Origin: JBBIJH01 sp037446075
GTDB taxonomy: Bacteria > Bacteroidota > Ignavibacteria > UBA10030 > JAHEZR01
Length of the DNA: 11,899 nucleotides
Direction of reading: 5' to 3'
Assembly (NCBI GenBank): GCA_037446075.1
Contig: JBBIJH010000074.1
Span: 1-11,899 of the forward strand
A program made the translations under genes and the position numbers. Positions 5,497-11,899 of the stretch are shown one piece after another (within the stretch, counting starts at the first letter, position 1; the number at the start of each line of letters is the position of its first letter). Under the pieces are notes generated by a model that searched no databases, was not told where the DNA came from, and worked only from the letters and a program-made list of their open reading frames with translations.

Positions 5497-6993
5497 CTAC
5501 TCACCAGTGTGACACTCATTGCAGAGCATCTCTTTCCATGATTCGCCGATATCGATGGGATGCTGAAAGGGCAGACCCGAAAGGGAAACCGTCTCCTTCA
5601 TCGTCGAACCTCCCTGAGCAATAATGGTGTGACAGCTATTGCAATCGCTCGAGATGAGTTTGCCGTCAGCACTTGCGTGTTTGCCGTCGTGACAGCGAAA
5701 ACAGCCGGGGTCCTGAAGATGCCCGATATTGTTTGGGTACGCTTTCCAGCTTACACGCATCTCGGGGAAGAAATTCTTCTTAAAGATCCTTTGTACCTCT
5801 CCCACCGCGGAATCAATAGCGGTCTGCTTTGAAGCTGCGATTTCCGGGTAGCGCTCTTCATAAAAATTCCGGATGAAAAGGCCGATGCTATCCATCGCGC
5901 CAGCGGTAGAACTGTAAGGTTGAATGAGCGCCTGGACCGCCGTACTGCGGATGAACGGAAGGGAAGCATTGATTCTATGCAGCTCGAGTGCTTGATTTAC
6001 AGTCCTAGCAGGGGGATAATAGATGTGGGTTGGGCGGTTGTGGCAGTCCATGCAATCCATCCGCCGCTTTTCCCCTTGGGCGAGTTCTTCCGGAGAAAGC
6101 GGGTTCTCAGTAGAGACGTACTCTGTAATTTCACCGTGCATATTCTTCGAACGCACCCATGCGATTTTCTGTCGCGTTGTGTCCGCGGCGACATAAGTAA
6201 TCTCGTTGGCGATGTTCATGTGCCAGTGGATTCCTGTCGTCGGACCCGTTGCCGAAGTTCCGCCTCCGGTTTTCATCAGAAGGGTGATGGACCACCTCGT
6301 ATTTTGTTCATCGGAGAGGAAGTAGGTGTTCACCCTTTTCTTCTCGCCATAGAAATGCTGAGGCCAATGGCACTGCTCACAAGTCTCCTGAGCTGGACGC
6401 AGATTCTTGATCGGCGTGGGGATTGGACGGGGAAATTTGTTAAACGTCGTCGCATACACCTGATATGCACCCGAGAGCTTGGATCTGACGAACCACGTTG
6501 CCCCTGGACCGACGTGACACTCTGCACATGTGACACGAGCATGGGGAGAGTTCTGATAGGCGGTATATTCGGGCTGCATTACTTTGTGGCAAATCTCCCC
6601 ACAGAACGTGACGGAATCCGTGAACTCGTACGCGCGATAGCTTCCGACTGCTGTAAACAAAAGCAAGAAGATAGTGGTGATAGAGAAGTACGTGAAGAGA
6701 GCCCGATGCCGAGGGTTATTCAGATCAATCTGAGGAAACCGTGGAATGCTCTCGTCCCCTGCCCGGCGTCGACGGCCTCGCTCCACCCACATCCCGAGGG
6801 GAATGGAGAATAGGCCGATGAGCAAGAATGCGGGCAAAACAATGTACGTCAAGATTCCGACGTACGGCTTCGTTTGCTCCGAGACAAGTTCCACCAGGAA
6901 AAGGAAGAGAATTGTCCCCAAACTCACGAAGGCAATCGCGGAACCTACAAGACTGATGGGATTATAGAACGTTTGAGGGAGTAACCGCCGCAT
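5497..6993 (-). CDS. Membrane NapC/NirT-like multihaem cytochrome (seven haem motifs)
   Basis: Seen: 498 residues with three hydrophobic segments (about 12-37, 45-70, 99-119), then a long periplasmic part. Haem motifs: one CX3CH (CGEICHKVM, 131-136) and six CXXCH at about 156, 205, 314, 431, 451 and 491, the last four residues from the end. The FCGEICHKVMQPEYTAY..SPHARVTCAECH pattern is that of NapC/NirT-family quinol-oxidising cytochromes. Family knowledge: they take electrons from menaquinol and pass them to periplasmic multihaem partners. Inferred partner: the secreted nine-haem cytochrome encoded downstream. The standard NapC has one membrane helix and four haems, so this is an enlarged relative. 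Start ATG 6993 has an in-frame TGA seven codons upstream but no clear ribosome site. The gene is separated by 78 nt from the rhamnose isomerase gene upstream and may be its own transcript. Confidence 0.92.
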   Translation of the reverse strand: MRRLLPQTFYNPISLVGSAIAFVSLGTILFLFLVELVSEQTKPYVGILTYIVLPAFLLIGLFSIPLGMWVERGRRRRAGDESIPRFPQIDLNNPRHRALFTYFSITTIFLLLFTAVGSYRAYEFTDSVTFCGEICHKVMQPEYTAYQNSPHARVTCAECHVGPGATWFVRSKLSGAYQVYATTFNKFPRPIPTPIKNLRPAQETCEQCHWPQHFYGEKKRVNTYFLSDEQNTRWSITLLMKTGGGTSATGPTTGIHWHMNIANEITYVAADTTRQKIAWVRSKNMHGEITEYVSTENPLSPEELAQGEKRRMDCMDCHNRPTHIYYPPARTVNQALELHRINASLPFIRSTAVQALIQPYSSTAGAMDSIGLFIRNFYEERYPEIAASKQTAIDSAVGEVQRIFKKNFFPEMRVSWKAYPNNIGHLQDPGCFRCHDGKHASADGKLISSDCNSCHTIIAQGGSTMKETVSLSGLPFQHPIDIGESWKEMLCNECHTGE

Positions 6994-7029
6994 AAGAATC
7001 GATAAAAGGTATCAGAGAATAAACAATCC

Positions 7030-7065
7030 GAGCGAGGAAATCAAGAAGAAGGTGCCGTTTCGCTC
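7030..7065 (-). terminator. Weak possible stem-loop between rhamnose isomerase and cytochrome genes
   Basis: GAGCGA (7030-7035) and TCGCTC (7060-7065) are reverse complements across a 24-nt loop. On the minus strand the stem is followed by GGATTGTTTATT. The stem is short and the loop long, so this is only a weak candidate terminator. Confidence 0.2.
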
Positions 7066-7071
7066 TAGGAG

Positions 7072-8385
7072 TCAAACAATCCCGCTCTTACTCCCTTTTT
7101 CTTCCGGCCGTTCTTTCGCCTTCTCTCGACGGTAGCCGCTGGACCGAAAGACTGCAATCGGATCGATCGCGGCGCCGTTTCTGAATCGGGCCATTCCAAG
7201 GATGGGGGTGACGTCCGTGTTATACGCAGCTTTCAGAGTCCTCAACGCCATAAGCGCGTCGTTTGATTCTTGATAGGCACGGAGAGCTTGCCGATCTACA
7301 AGGAGGGCCAAGCAGTAAGCCCTCTGGATTTCCTCCGTGCTGGATACGAGAGACTCGATCGGATCTGTTACATTGTGGCTCTGGTCGATCATGTGGGTGG
7401 GATCAAAGCCCGGCACCTTCTCAACCTCTGCGTCCACTAACTCGTTGAAGATGAGGAAAAGCTGGAACGGCTTGATTGACCCTGTGTCCAGATCGTCATC
7501 GCCGTACTTGCTGTCGTTGAAGTGAAAGCCCCCGAGCTTACCGAACTGGATAAGCCGCGAGACGATCATCTCGATGTTGGTGTTGGGGAGGTGATGCCCG
7601 AGGTCGACAAGGCAAAAACATCGTGGCCCGGTCATCGCCGCAGCGTAGTATGACGATCCCCAGTCATTCAGGACGGTAGAATAGAATGCGGGCTCGTACG
7701 GTTTGTGCTCGATGAACATCCGCCAATCGTCGGGCAATTGGGCGTAGATCTTTTTCAAGCTGTCCAGATAGCGATCGAAGGCTCTTCGGAAGTGCACTTG
7801 CCCAGGGAAATTTCCCCCGTCGCCAATCCAGACAGATAGCGCTTTCGAATTCAGCACCTTTCCGATCTCAATACACTCGAGATTGTGCTCGATGGCCTGC
7901 TGCCGAACCGCCGGGTCAACGTGCGTCAAACTCCCAAACTTGTAGCTCAGTCGCTGGCCCGGCTGGTCCTGAAAGGTGTTCGAGTTCATCGCATCGATCC
8001 TCATACCGAGCGCCTGCGTAAACTCATTGAACTCTCTTGGATCTTCTGGCTTATCCCAAGGAATGTGTAAGGAGACGCCGGGAGTTGCTCCTGTCAGCTG
8101 ATGGATTGTAGCACAGTCCACGATTTTGTCGTACACATGCCTCGGCTCACCCGCACCCGGGAACCGAGCGAACCTTGTCCCACCGGTCCCAACCCCCCAA
8201 GAAGGAACTGCAACCTTGAATCTTTGGACGGCCCTCGTAATTCGATCGATGTCCACCCCGCGTCGGGAAAGTTGTTCGCCGATGTAGCTGTAATCAGCCT
8301 CGAGAGTCTTTAGCCCCCTTTCATTTGCTTCTTGAACAAACGAAGGGCTGATCCGAAAGCCTATCTCGGTCTGGACGTTTGCCAT
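7072..8385 (-). CDS. rhaI: L-rhamnose isomerase (Pseudomonas stutzeri/rhizobial type)
   Basis: Function by family: metal-dependent aldose-ketose isomerase converting L-rhamnose to L-rhamnulose in the cytoplasm; the P. stutzeri enzyme also acts on other aldoses such as D-allose. Seen: 437 residues, close to the usual 430, with AVPSWGVGTGGTRFARFPG, SLHIPWDK, DAMNSNTF, VWIGDG, CLVDLGHH, GGFHFNDSKYGDDDLD and HMIDQSHNVTDPIES. Metal ligands are E226, D261, H288 and D334, with H264, D296 and D298 for the second metal; these sit at a constant offset of 7 from the P. stutzeri residues as I recall them. The start ATG 8385 is chosen because GGAGGTG lies 4 nt upstream; the in-frame ATG at 8406 overlaps this site. 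It is the third gene of a run after two URO-D-like genes (27-nt gap). No rhamnulose kinase or aldolase gene is in the window. Confidence 0.96.
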   Translation of the reverse strand: MANVQTEIGFRISPSFVQEANERGLKTLEADYSYIGEQLSRRGVDIDRITRAVQRFKVAVPSWGVGTGGTRFARFPGAGEPRHVYDKIVDCATIHQLTGATPGVSLHIPWDKPEDPREFNEFTQALGMRIDAMNSNTFQDQPGQRLSYKFGSLTHVDPAVRQQAIEHNLECIEIGKVLNSKALSVWIGDGGNFPGQVHFRRAFDRYLDSLKKIYAQLPDDWRMFIEHKPYEPAFYSTVLNDWGSSYYAAAMTGPRCFCLVDLGHHLPNTNIEMIVSRLIQFGKLGGFHFNDSKYGDDDLDTGSIKPFQLFLIFNELVDAEVEKVPGFDPTHMIDQSHNVTDPIESLVSSTEEIQRAYCLALLVDRQALRAYQESNDALMALRTLKAAYNTDVTPILGMARFRNGAAIDPIAVFRSSGYRREKAKERPEEKGSKSGIV

Positions 8386-8389
8386 AATA

Positions 8390-8396
8390 CACCTCC
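8390..8396 (-). promoter_or_regulatory. Shine-Dalgarno site deciding the rhamnose isomerase start
   Basis: GGAGGTG on the minus strand, 4 nt before ATG 8385. This makes the longer in-frame start at 8406 unlikely. Confidence 0.8.
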
Positions 8397-8412
8397 ATGA
8401 TTGCAAAACATC

Positions 8413-9384
8413 TTAATCTTCTTTCCGATACCAGCTGTTCTCATATGCAACGTCATAGGCGTACTCTACCTTCTCCAGCGGCGTGTCCGGTTGAATCGTA
8501 TGAGTTGAGCAAAAGATAAACCCCCCACCCGGTTTCAGGGTTTCCATCCTGTGTTTTACCTCGCGCTCAATTTCTTCTCGTGTCCCGGACGGCAGCGTGT
8601 GGGTAATGTCGAGAGTGCCGTACAGCGTCAGGCGGTCACCGAATTCTCGTTTCACCTTCACCGGATCCATTCCAGCGGACACCTGAATCGGGTGAACCGC
8701 GTCGACTCCCATTTTCAGCACCCCATCGAGGACATCGTAGATATAGCCGTCGCTGTGGAGAGAAACATACTGGCGTCTCTTTTTTGCATGCTGGACAATC
8801 ATAGCATCATACGGATAAATAAGTTCCCACCACATTTTCGGACTGAAGAGGAGCGCGTTGTTCTGTCCCCAATCGTCCGAAATATGGGGAACGTCGATGC
8901 CAAGGTCGAGTGTATTATCCACGTACACACATGACCACTCCGCGATCTTCTGGAACAACCTTTTTACTTTCTCCGGGTTGGCGACCATCTCGCAGAGCAG
9001 ATTTTCCATGCCACAAAGGACAAACGCTCCCTCAAAGACACCTTGGGTTTGACAGAAAACCGCACGGCTTTCTCCATACTGCCTGAGATCGTCGTTGATG
9101 GGTTCATACAAGTAGCTCTCGTTCGGGTCGATAAAAGGTAATTCGATCGCTTCATCGACGGTATAGCGATGCGTCCACTCGGATTCTGCCGGGGCTTGGA
9201 TGAGGAGGTCCCTGGGGAAAGCTGTGACCATGTCAATGCGCAGCCGCTCATAGAACGCCTCGATCGAGCCATATCGCTTCACGACTTCCGCCTTCACATC
9301 ATCGCGGTACATCCAGATATTGAGCGGAACGCGGTCGGGTTCCTCGTGGCGAAGAGTTTTGAGGATTCGTTCTTTTGAAGTCAC
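8413..9384 (-). CDS. URO-D-family protein (HemE/MtaA-like), shorter paralogue
   Basis: Seen: 323 residues from GTG 9384 (an upstream TTG at 9399 is possible). It opens TSKERILKTLRHEEPDRVP, the usual start of uroporphyrinogen decarboxylase-like TIM barrels outside haem synthesis. SDDWG (about 169-173), SLHSDGYIYD (about 208-217) and FIFCSTHTIQPDTP (about 289-302) follow; the His and the late Cys could bind a metal, as in the methylcobamide:CoM methyltransferases MtaA and CmuA. It lacks the usual HemE amino-terminal substrate motif, so true uroporphyrinogen decarboxylation is unlikely. Inferred role: a step on a sugar-derived substrate, because it lies 27 nt before the rhamnose isomerase gene and after a second URO-D-like gene. 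No ribosome site is visible; the expected place is occupied by a short repeat. Confidence 0.88.
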   Translation of the reverse strand: MTSKERILKTLRHEEPDRVPLNIWMYRDDVKAEVVKRYGSIEAFYERLRIDMVTAFPRDLLIQAPAESEWTHRYTVDEAIELPFIDPNESYLYEPINDDLRQYGESRAVFCQTQGVFEGAFVLCGMENLLCEMVANPEKVKRLFQKIAEWSCVYVDNTLDLGIDVPHISDDWGQNNALLFSPKMWWELIYPYDAMIVQHAKKRRQYVSLHSDGYIYDVLDGVLKMGVDAVHPIQVSAGMDPVKVKREFGDRLTLYGTLDITHTLPSGTREEIEREVKHRMETLKPGGGFIFCSTHTIQPDTPLEKVEYAYDVAYENSWYRKED

Positions 9385-9401
9385 AGCCGATAGGGTCAAA
9401 G

Positions 9402-9429
9402 ATGGGGGATGTGAGATATGGGATGTGCG
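9402..9429. repeat. Two-copy degenerate 14-bp tandem repeat
   Basis: Bases 9402-9415 and 9416-9429 agree at 11 of 14 positions and share the 8-mer GGGATGTG (9406-9413 and 9420-9427). The repeat fills the gap between the two URO-D-like genes. Confidence 0.5.
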
Positions 9430-10608
9430 TTAATGAACCTCCGCCAATACAGCAGCCCTTCGTCTTGCGATGTGCGGTTTCCCAAACTTTTCGCTTGCCT
9501 TCTTCACGACTTCTAAGTTAGAAACAGGAGTACCCGGAACGACGTTGTAACCATCGCCAAGTATCACTCCGCCATAAGGAGCAAGGACTTCCAGAATCCG
9601 GTGGGCCTCCTGCTCGATCTCGGTGGCGGTTCCTTCGTAGAGCACGACGGGATCGACGTTACCATGGAGAAGTACCTTGCCTGCGAGCGTTACCATCTCT
9701 TCCGGTTTGTTCTCTGACCCATATCCCCAAAACATCGTGATGTGGAGGTCGCTCAGCAAGGCATCGTGGAGATGAACATTCCTGCCACAGAGGTGCATGA
9801 TTCTTCCATCATACCGATCGCATCCAAACGCATCGTACAGTTGTTTGGCAACCGGTACGCAAAACTTTCGGTATTGTTCCAGCGAGATGACCTGTGCAGA
9901 GTCGTCGGAGTAGCCGAGTCCATCTCTCATCGGCTGCTGGGAAATCTTCCGGTACTCCGTCTCCACCTCGATGTACCGGTCGGTGATCTTCTGTAGGAAG
10001 TGCCGGCACTCCGCCGGAGCCTCGTAAAGCCAAGCGTAGAAGTTCGACCCAGCCATGTCAACGGCCGCCATGAAGGGGCTGTCACCGTTGATGGCAACAT
10101 TCACCTTGATAGGGATTCGCTCGCCGTTCAGACGGACGTTAATTTTTTCTGCCAGTTCCCTCATTTCGAGATACCACTGGTACCGCTTTCCCCATAACGT
10201 GCCGCGCCAGTCCGGAAGCTCGTAATTCACCATCTCCTCAATAGTGGAAATGAATGGTACAGTCTGCGGAGTCTCATTCTCCTGCCAGAAGACTTCACAG
10301 CCGCAGCCGCTGGAGTTCGTGACGTTCTGGAAATCCGGCCAGACTTCAATGAGCGGCTTCGAGAACCAATCGTCCGGGATGTTTTCAATCCGCCACTTGA
10401 TGTTCTCGATTTGGTGGATGAGCTGAGTCTTTGGATCAGAGAAGTATTCCGCGAACGTCACCCTGCGTTCATGGAGGAGATAACGAGCTTCGACGCCAAG
10501 AAGTACGGGGACTCGATCGAAGTAGTCAAACTGATAGGCTGCGTCGAGACGCTGCTTGTTCAGGTGCATATCAGTTCTGGGATAGCGGATGTCCACACGA
10601 TGTAGCAT
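9430..10608 (-). CDS. URO-D-family protein with HxCG metal site, longer paralogue
   Basis: Seen: 392 residues of the uroporphyrinogen decarboxylase-like superfamily: FDRVPVLLG near 29-38, SDDSAQVISLEQYRKFCVP near 234-253, MHLCGRN at 271-277 and GDGYNVVPGTPVSN at 351-364. HLCG resembles the HxCG zinc site of corrinoid-linked methyltransferases (MtaA, MtbA, CmuA), but the late Cys of those enzymes is not evident. No corrinoid protein gene is in the window. Inferred: it is not a haem-synthesis enzyme; it may act on a methylated or other sugar derivative with its neighbours. It is the first gene of the run (30 nt before the next possible start). ATG 10608 has only a weak GAGA upstream; ATG 10569 is a possible alternative start. 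Confidence 0.87.
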   Translation of the reverse strand: MLHRVDIRYPRTDMHLNKQRLDAAYQFDYFDRVPVLLGVEARYLLHERRVTFAEYFSDPKTQLIHQIENIKWRIENIPDDWFSKPLIEVWPDFQNVTNSSGCGCEVFWQENETPQTVPFISTIEEMVNYELPDWRGTLWGKRYQWYLEMRELAEKINVRLNGERIPIKVNVAINGDSPFMAAVDMAGSNFYAWLYEAPAECRHFLQKITDRYIEVETEYRKISQQPMRDGLGYSDDSAQVISLEQYRKFCVPVAKQLYDAFGCDRYDGRIMHLCGRNVHLHDALLSDLHITMFWGYGSENKPEEMVTLAGKVLLHGNVDPVVLYEGTATEIEQEAHRILEVLAPYGGVILGDGYNVVPGTPVSNLEVVKKASEKFGKPHIARRRAAVLAEVH

Positions 10609-10677
10609 TTTTTGGTCTCTAGATGCCTATTATTGCCCTAAATTCCTTCATTTTTCGCTTGCAATTGGGAGTTCTGC

Positions 10678-10704
10678 GTATTATATTATTGGCGAACCAG
10701 TCAA
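10678..10704 (-). promoter_or_regulatory. Possible sigma-70-type promoter for the URO-D/rhamnose isomerase operon
   Basis: TTGACT (10704-10699) is followed by TATAAT (10685-10680) or TAATAC (10683-10678). The spacers, 13 and 15 nt, are short of the usual 17, so only moderate support. The site lies about 70 nt before ATG 10608. Confidence 0.35.
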
Positions 10705-10738
10705 GGCTCGAATGGGCTGTAGCTGGTGGTAGATTTTT

Positions 10739-10768
10739 GAAGCCGCTTGGGTCGCTCCCGGCGGCTTC
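10739..10768. terminator. Stem-loop after the DUF3800 gene
   Basis: GAAGCCGC (10739-10746) pairs exactly with GCGGCTTC (10761-10768), with an inner GGG/CCC. It begins five bases beyond the DUF3800 stop codon. The T-rich tract is on the plus-strand side (CTTGTTTATTT) and A5 follows on the minus strand, so it is not a textbook intrinsic terminator for the minus-strand gene. Confidence 0.5.
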
Positions 10769-10773
10769 CTTGT

Positions 10774-11562
10774 TTATTTCGGGTAATATACAATCCCGTA
10801 AGGGTTTTTGCTGGCACGAAGGTTAAACCGCGACTTCAACATGTCAAGTGAGCTCACCTCGTCTCCTACCGAAAGTACATCCGCCACACGGTTAGCCCGA
10901 GGTTGCTTGGGGTCACACATATTTTGGCGAGAATATAAATTCACCAGGAACGATATCATGTCTGCGATCTGAATGAAGTATGATTCTGAAGAGGGCTTTG
11001 GTAAAGGATCTTCAATGAGTCTTTGAATCTCCTTCCTGTAGGGCTCAGGGTGGAATTTGGATGGAAGGTAATTAATGCGCTGAATTGCCCGTGCCGTTTG
11101 TCGCATTTTCTTGACCCTTCCCTCATCGCTAATGATGAGAAACTGATCATTGTTTTCTGGCAGACCGAGGTCGTTCTCGATACGCTGAATGTTGTAAGTC
11201 AATGCCTTTCTTAGAACAGCATACTTAGGTCTTCGGATTCGCTTCTTTTCGATTACGACGGAGATGATCTTGAAAGTCAGCCCTGAAACGAAATGACAGT
11301 ACTCAAAGAGTATCTTTTTCCGCTCGCCCGTTGTATATTTGCCGTGATATGGATTCTTGTCAGTAAGGAAACCTTGAGTGTGGAATTCCAATTTGATCGG
11401 GAAGTTCCACCGCTTCTTTAACTCTTGTCTGAAGGATCGAATTGCTTCATAGTTAGACCTCCAAGAGGATTGGTGAAAATAGAGACTGCTAAGCACGAAC
11501 AGTTCGGATGAGTAGACGGGATACCCGTCATCGCCTGACTCGTCGAAATAGGAAAAGTACAT
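10774..11562 (-). CDS. DUF3800 domain protein
   Basis: Seen: 262 residues with the DUF3800 signature: YFDESGDDG at the start (5-13), EFHTQGF near 59-65, IISDEG near 143-148 and QIADMISFLVN near 198-208. The acidic residues in these motifs are placed like those of an RNase H-like nuclease fold. Family knowledge: function uncharacterised; such genes are common near mobile or defence-associated DNA. The start ATG 11562 is supported by GAGG 5 nt upstream. The TAG of a small upstream ORF ends 2 nt before it, suggesting coupled translation. It is separated from the sugar genes by a stem-loop, so it probably belongs to a different transcript. Inferred: accessory gene, not part of the cytochrome or sugar functions. 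Confidence 0.88.
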   Translation of the reverse strand: MYFSYFDESGDDGYPVYSSELFVLSSLYFHQSSWRSNYEAIRSFRQELKKRWNFPIKLEFHTQGFLTDKNPYHGKYTTGERKKILFEYCHFVSGLTFKIISVVIEKKRIRRPKYAVLRKALTYNIQRIENDLGLPENNDQFLIISDEGRVKKMRQTARAIQRINYLPSKFHPEPYRKEIQRLIEDPLPKPSSESYFIQIADMISFLVNLYSRQNMCDPKQPRANRVADVLSVGDEVSSLDMLKSRFNLRASKNPYGIVYYPK

Positions 11563-11564
11563 TC

Positions 11565-11827
11565 CTACCTCATCTCCTCCACGCTCTCCTTGATGTCCTT
11601 GAGTTCTTCTTTCCTCAAGCCCCAGATCTCGGCTGGAAGCTCACCAATTTGGTCTACAAGGTTGGTCACGGTAATGTCGGCAGCGGCTTTGTCGTGTCAT
11701 TGGTTCGAGAAACGGGCTTACTCTTTTGGACAGCTATCTCTGCGAGAATCGTCTTGTCAATTCCAAGGTGCCCCATCTGATCCGCTGCGCGCGGCGTTAC
11801 GATGTCTTCGCGATTTAGGTCAGGCAT
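11565..11827 (-). CDS. Small ORF pair, possibly one frameshifted gene, upstream of DUF3800
   Basis: Seen: from ATG 11827 a 53-residue frame (MPDLNREDIV.., with GHLGIDKTILAEIAVQ) runs to TGA at 11666. A second frame, open from 11696, encodes a charged helical end (LVDQIGELPAEIWGLRKEEL..) and stops with TAG at 11565, 2 nt before the DUF3800 start. The TGA of the first overlaps a GTG of the second as GTGA at 11666-11669. Either two translationally coupled peptides (53 and 34 residues) or one gene of about 85 residues broken by a single-base frameshift near 11670-11700. No family recognised. Confidence 0.35.
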
Positions 11828-11899
11828 CCGGCCTCTTCATGTTTTGGTCCGTGAGAAGCATCTTTCTCCTGCGAGGTACCCCGCATCCCTTAGGTCACG
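11828..11899. other. Right edge, no gene firmly supported
   Basis: One minus-strand frame is open from the window edge to TGA at 11837 (beginning RDLRDAGY) and could be the end of a gene cut by the window. It is too short to call. Confidence 0.3.

Noticed and set aside
5400..5499. Amber readthrough extension of the seven-haem cytochrome containing a CX3CH-like CLTPCH
   Set aside because: The frame stays open for only about 30 codons, the rest of the extension looks random, and CNECHTGE is a natural end; TAG is taken as the true stop.
5920..6813. 297-residue plus-strand open frame
   Set aside because: It is a shadow of the seven-haem cytochrome on the other strand and has no family features.
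8413..10608. Haem-synthesis uroporphyrinogen decarboxylase (hemE)
   Set aside because: Both proteins lack the HemE substrate-binding motifs and lie in a sugar-gene context.

Overview
All genes that I can support lie on the minus strand, so transcription runs from high to low coordinates. The organism is most likely a bacterium of the Fibrobacteres-Chlorobi-Bacteroidetes (FCB) superphylum, for example an Ignavibacteria-like or KSB1-like lineage. The main clue is the C-terminal NFPNPFNP-type secretion domain on a multihaem cytochrome, together with moderate GC and several strong GGAGG ribosome binding sites. This placement is an inference; no marker gene is present.

Right part (about 7.0-11.9 kb). 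The right edge holds one or two small, possibly frameshifted ORFs directly upstream of a DUF3800 gene. A stem-loop and a promoter-like site follow. Then comes a compact three-gene run: a long URO-D-family protein (HLCG metal site), a shorter URO-D-family protein (HSDG motif), and a Pseudomonas stutzeri/rhizobial-type L-rhamnose isomerase. This looks like a piece of a deoxysugar (perhaps methylated deoxysugar) pathway.

Left part (0-7.0 kb). This is a respiratory electron-transfer locus with its own sensory genes. A membrane-anchored NapC/NirT-like cytochrome with seven haem motifs probably takes electrons from quinol. A secreted nine-haem cytochrome with a type IX/FlgD-like C-terminus could carry electrons to the cell surface. 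Between them lie a stand-alone Fis-type HTH protein, an NtrB-like PAS-PAS histidine kinase, and a stand-alone receiver-like protein that has lost most catalytic receiver residues. The kinase frame continues upstream into a membrane-anchor ORF but is interrupted by a single in-frame amber codon.

Two long non-coding stretches (5007-5496 and 2575-3023) each contain a -24/-12 (sigma-54) promoter-like site, sharing TGGCATA and TTG, correctly placed upstream of the HTH gene and the receiver gene. The first also has a 10-bp perfect inverted repeat about 110 bp upstream of the predicted transcription start, where an activator would bind. The second contains a run of hairpins that may be structured RNA or a terminator region. 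The simplest reading is that an NtrBC-like system, split into separate HTH, kinase and receiver proteins with no AAA+ activator in the window, controls a surface electron-transfer cytochrome.
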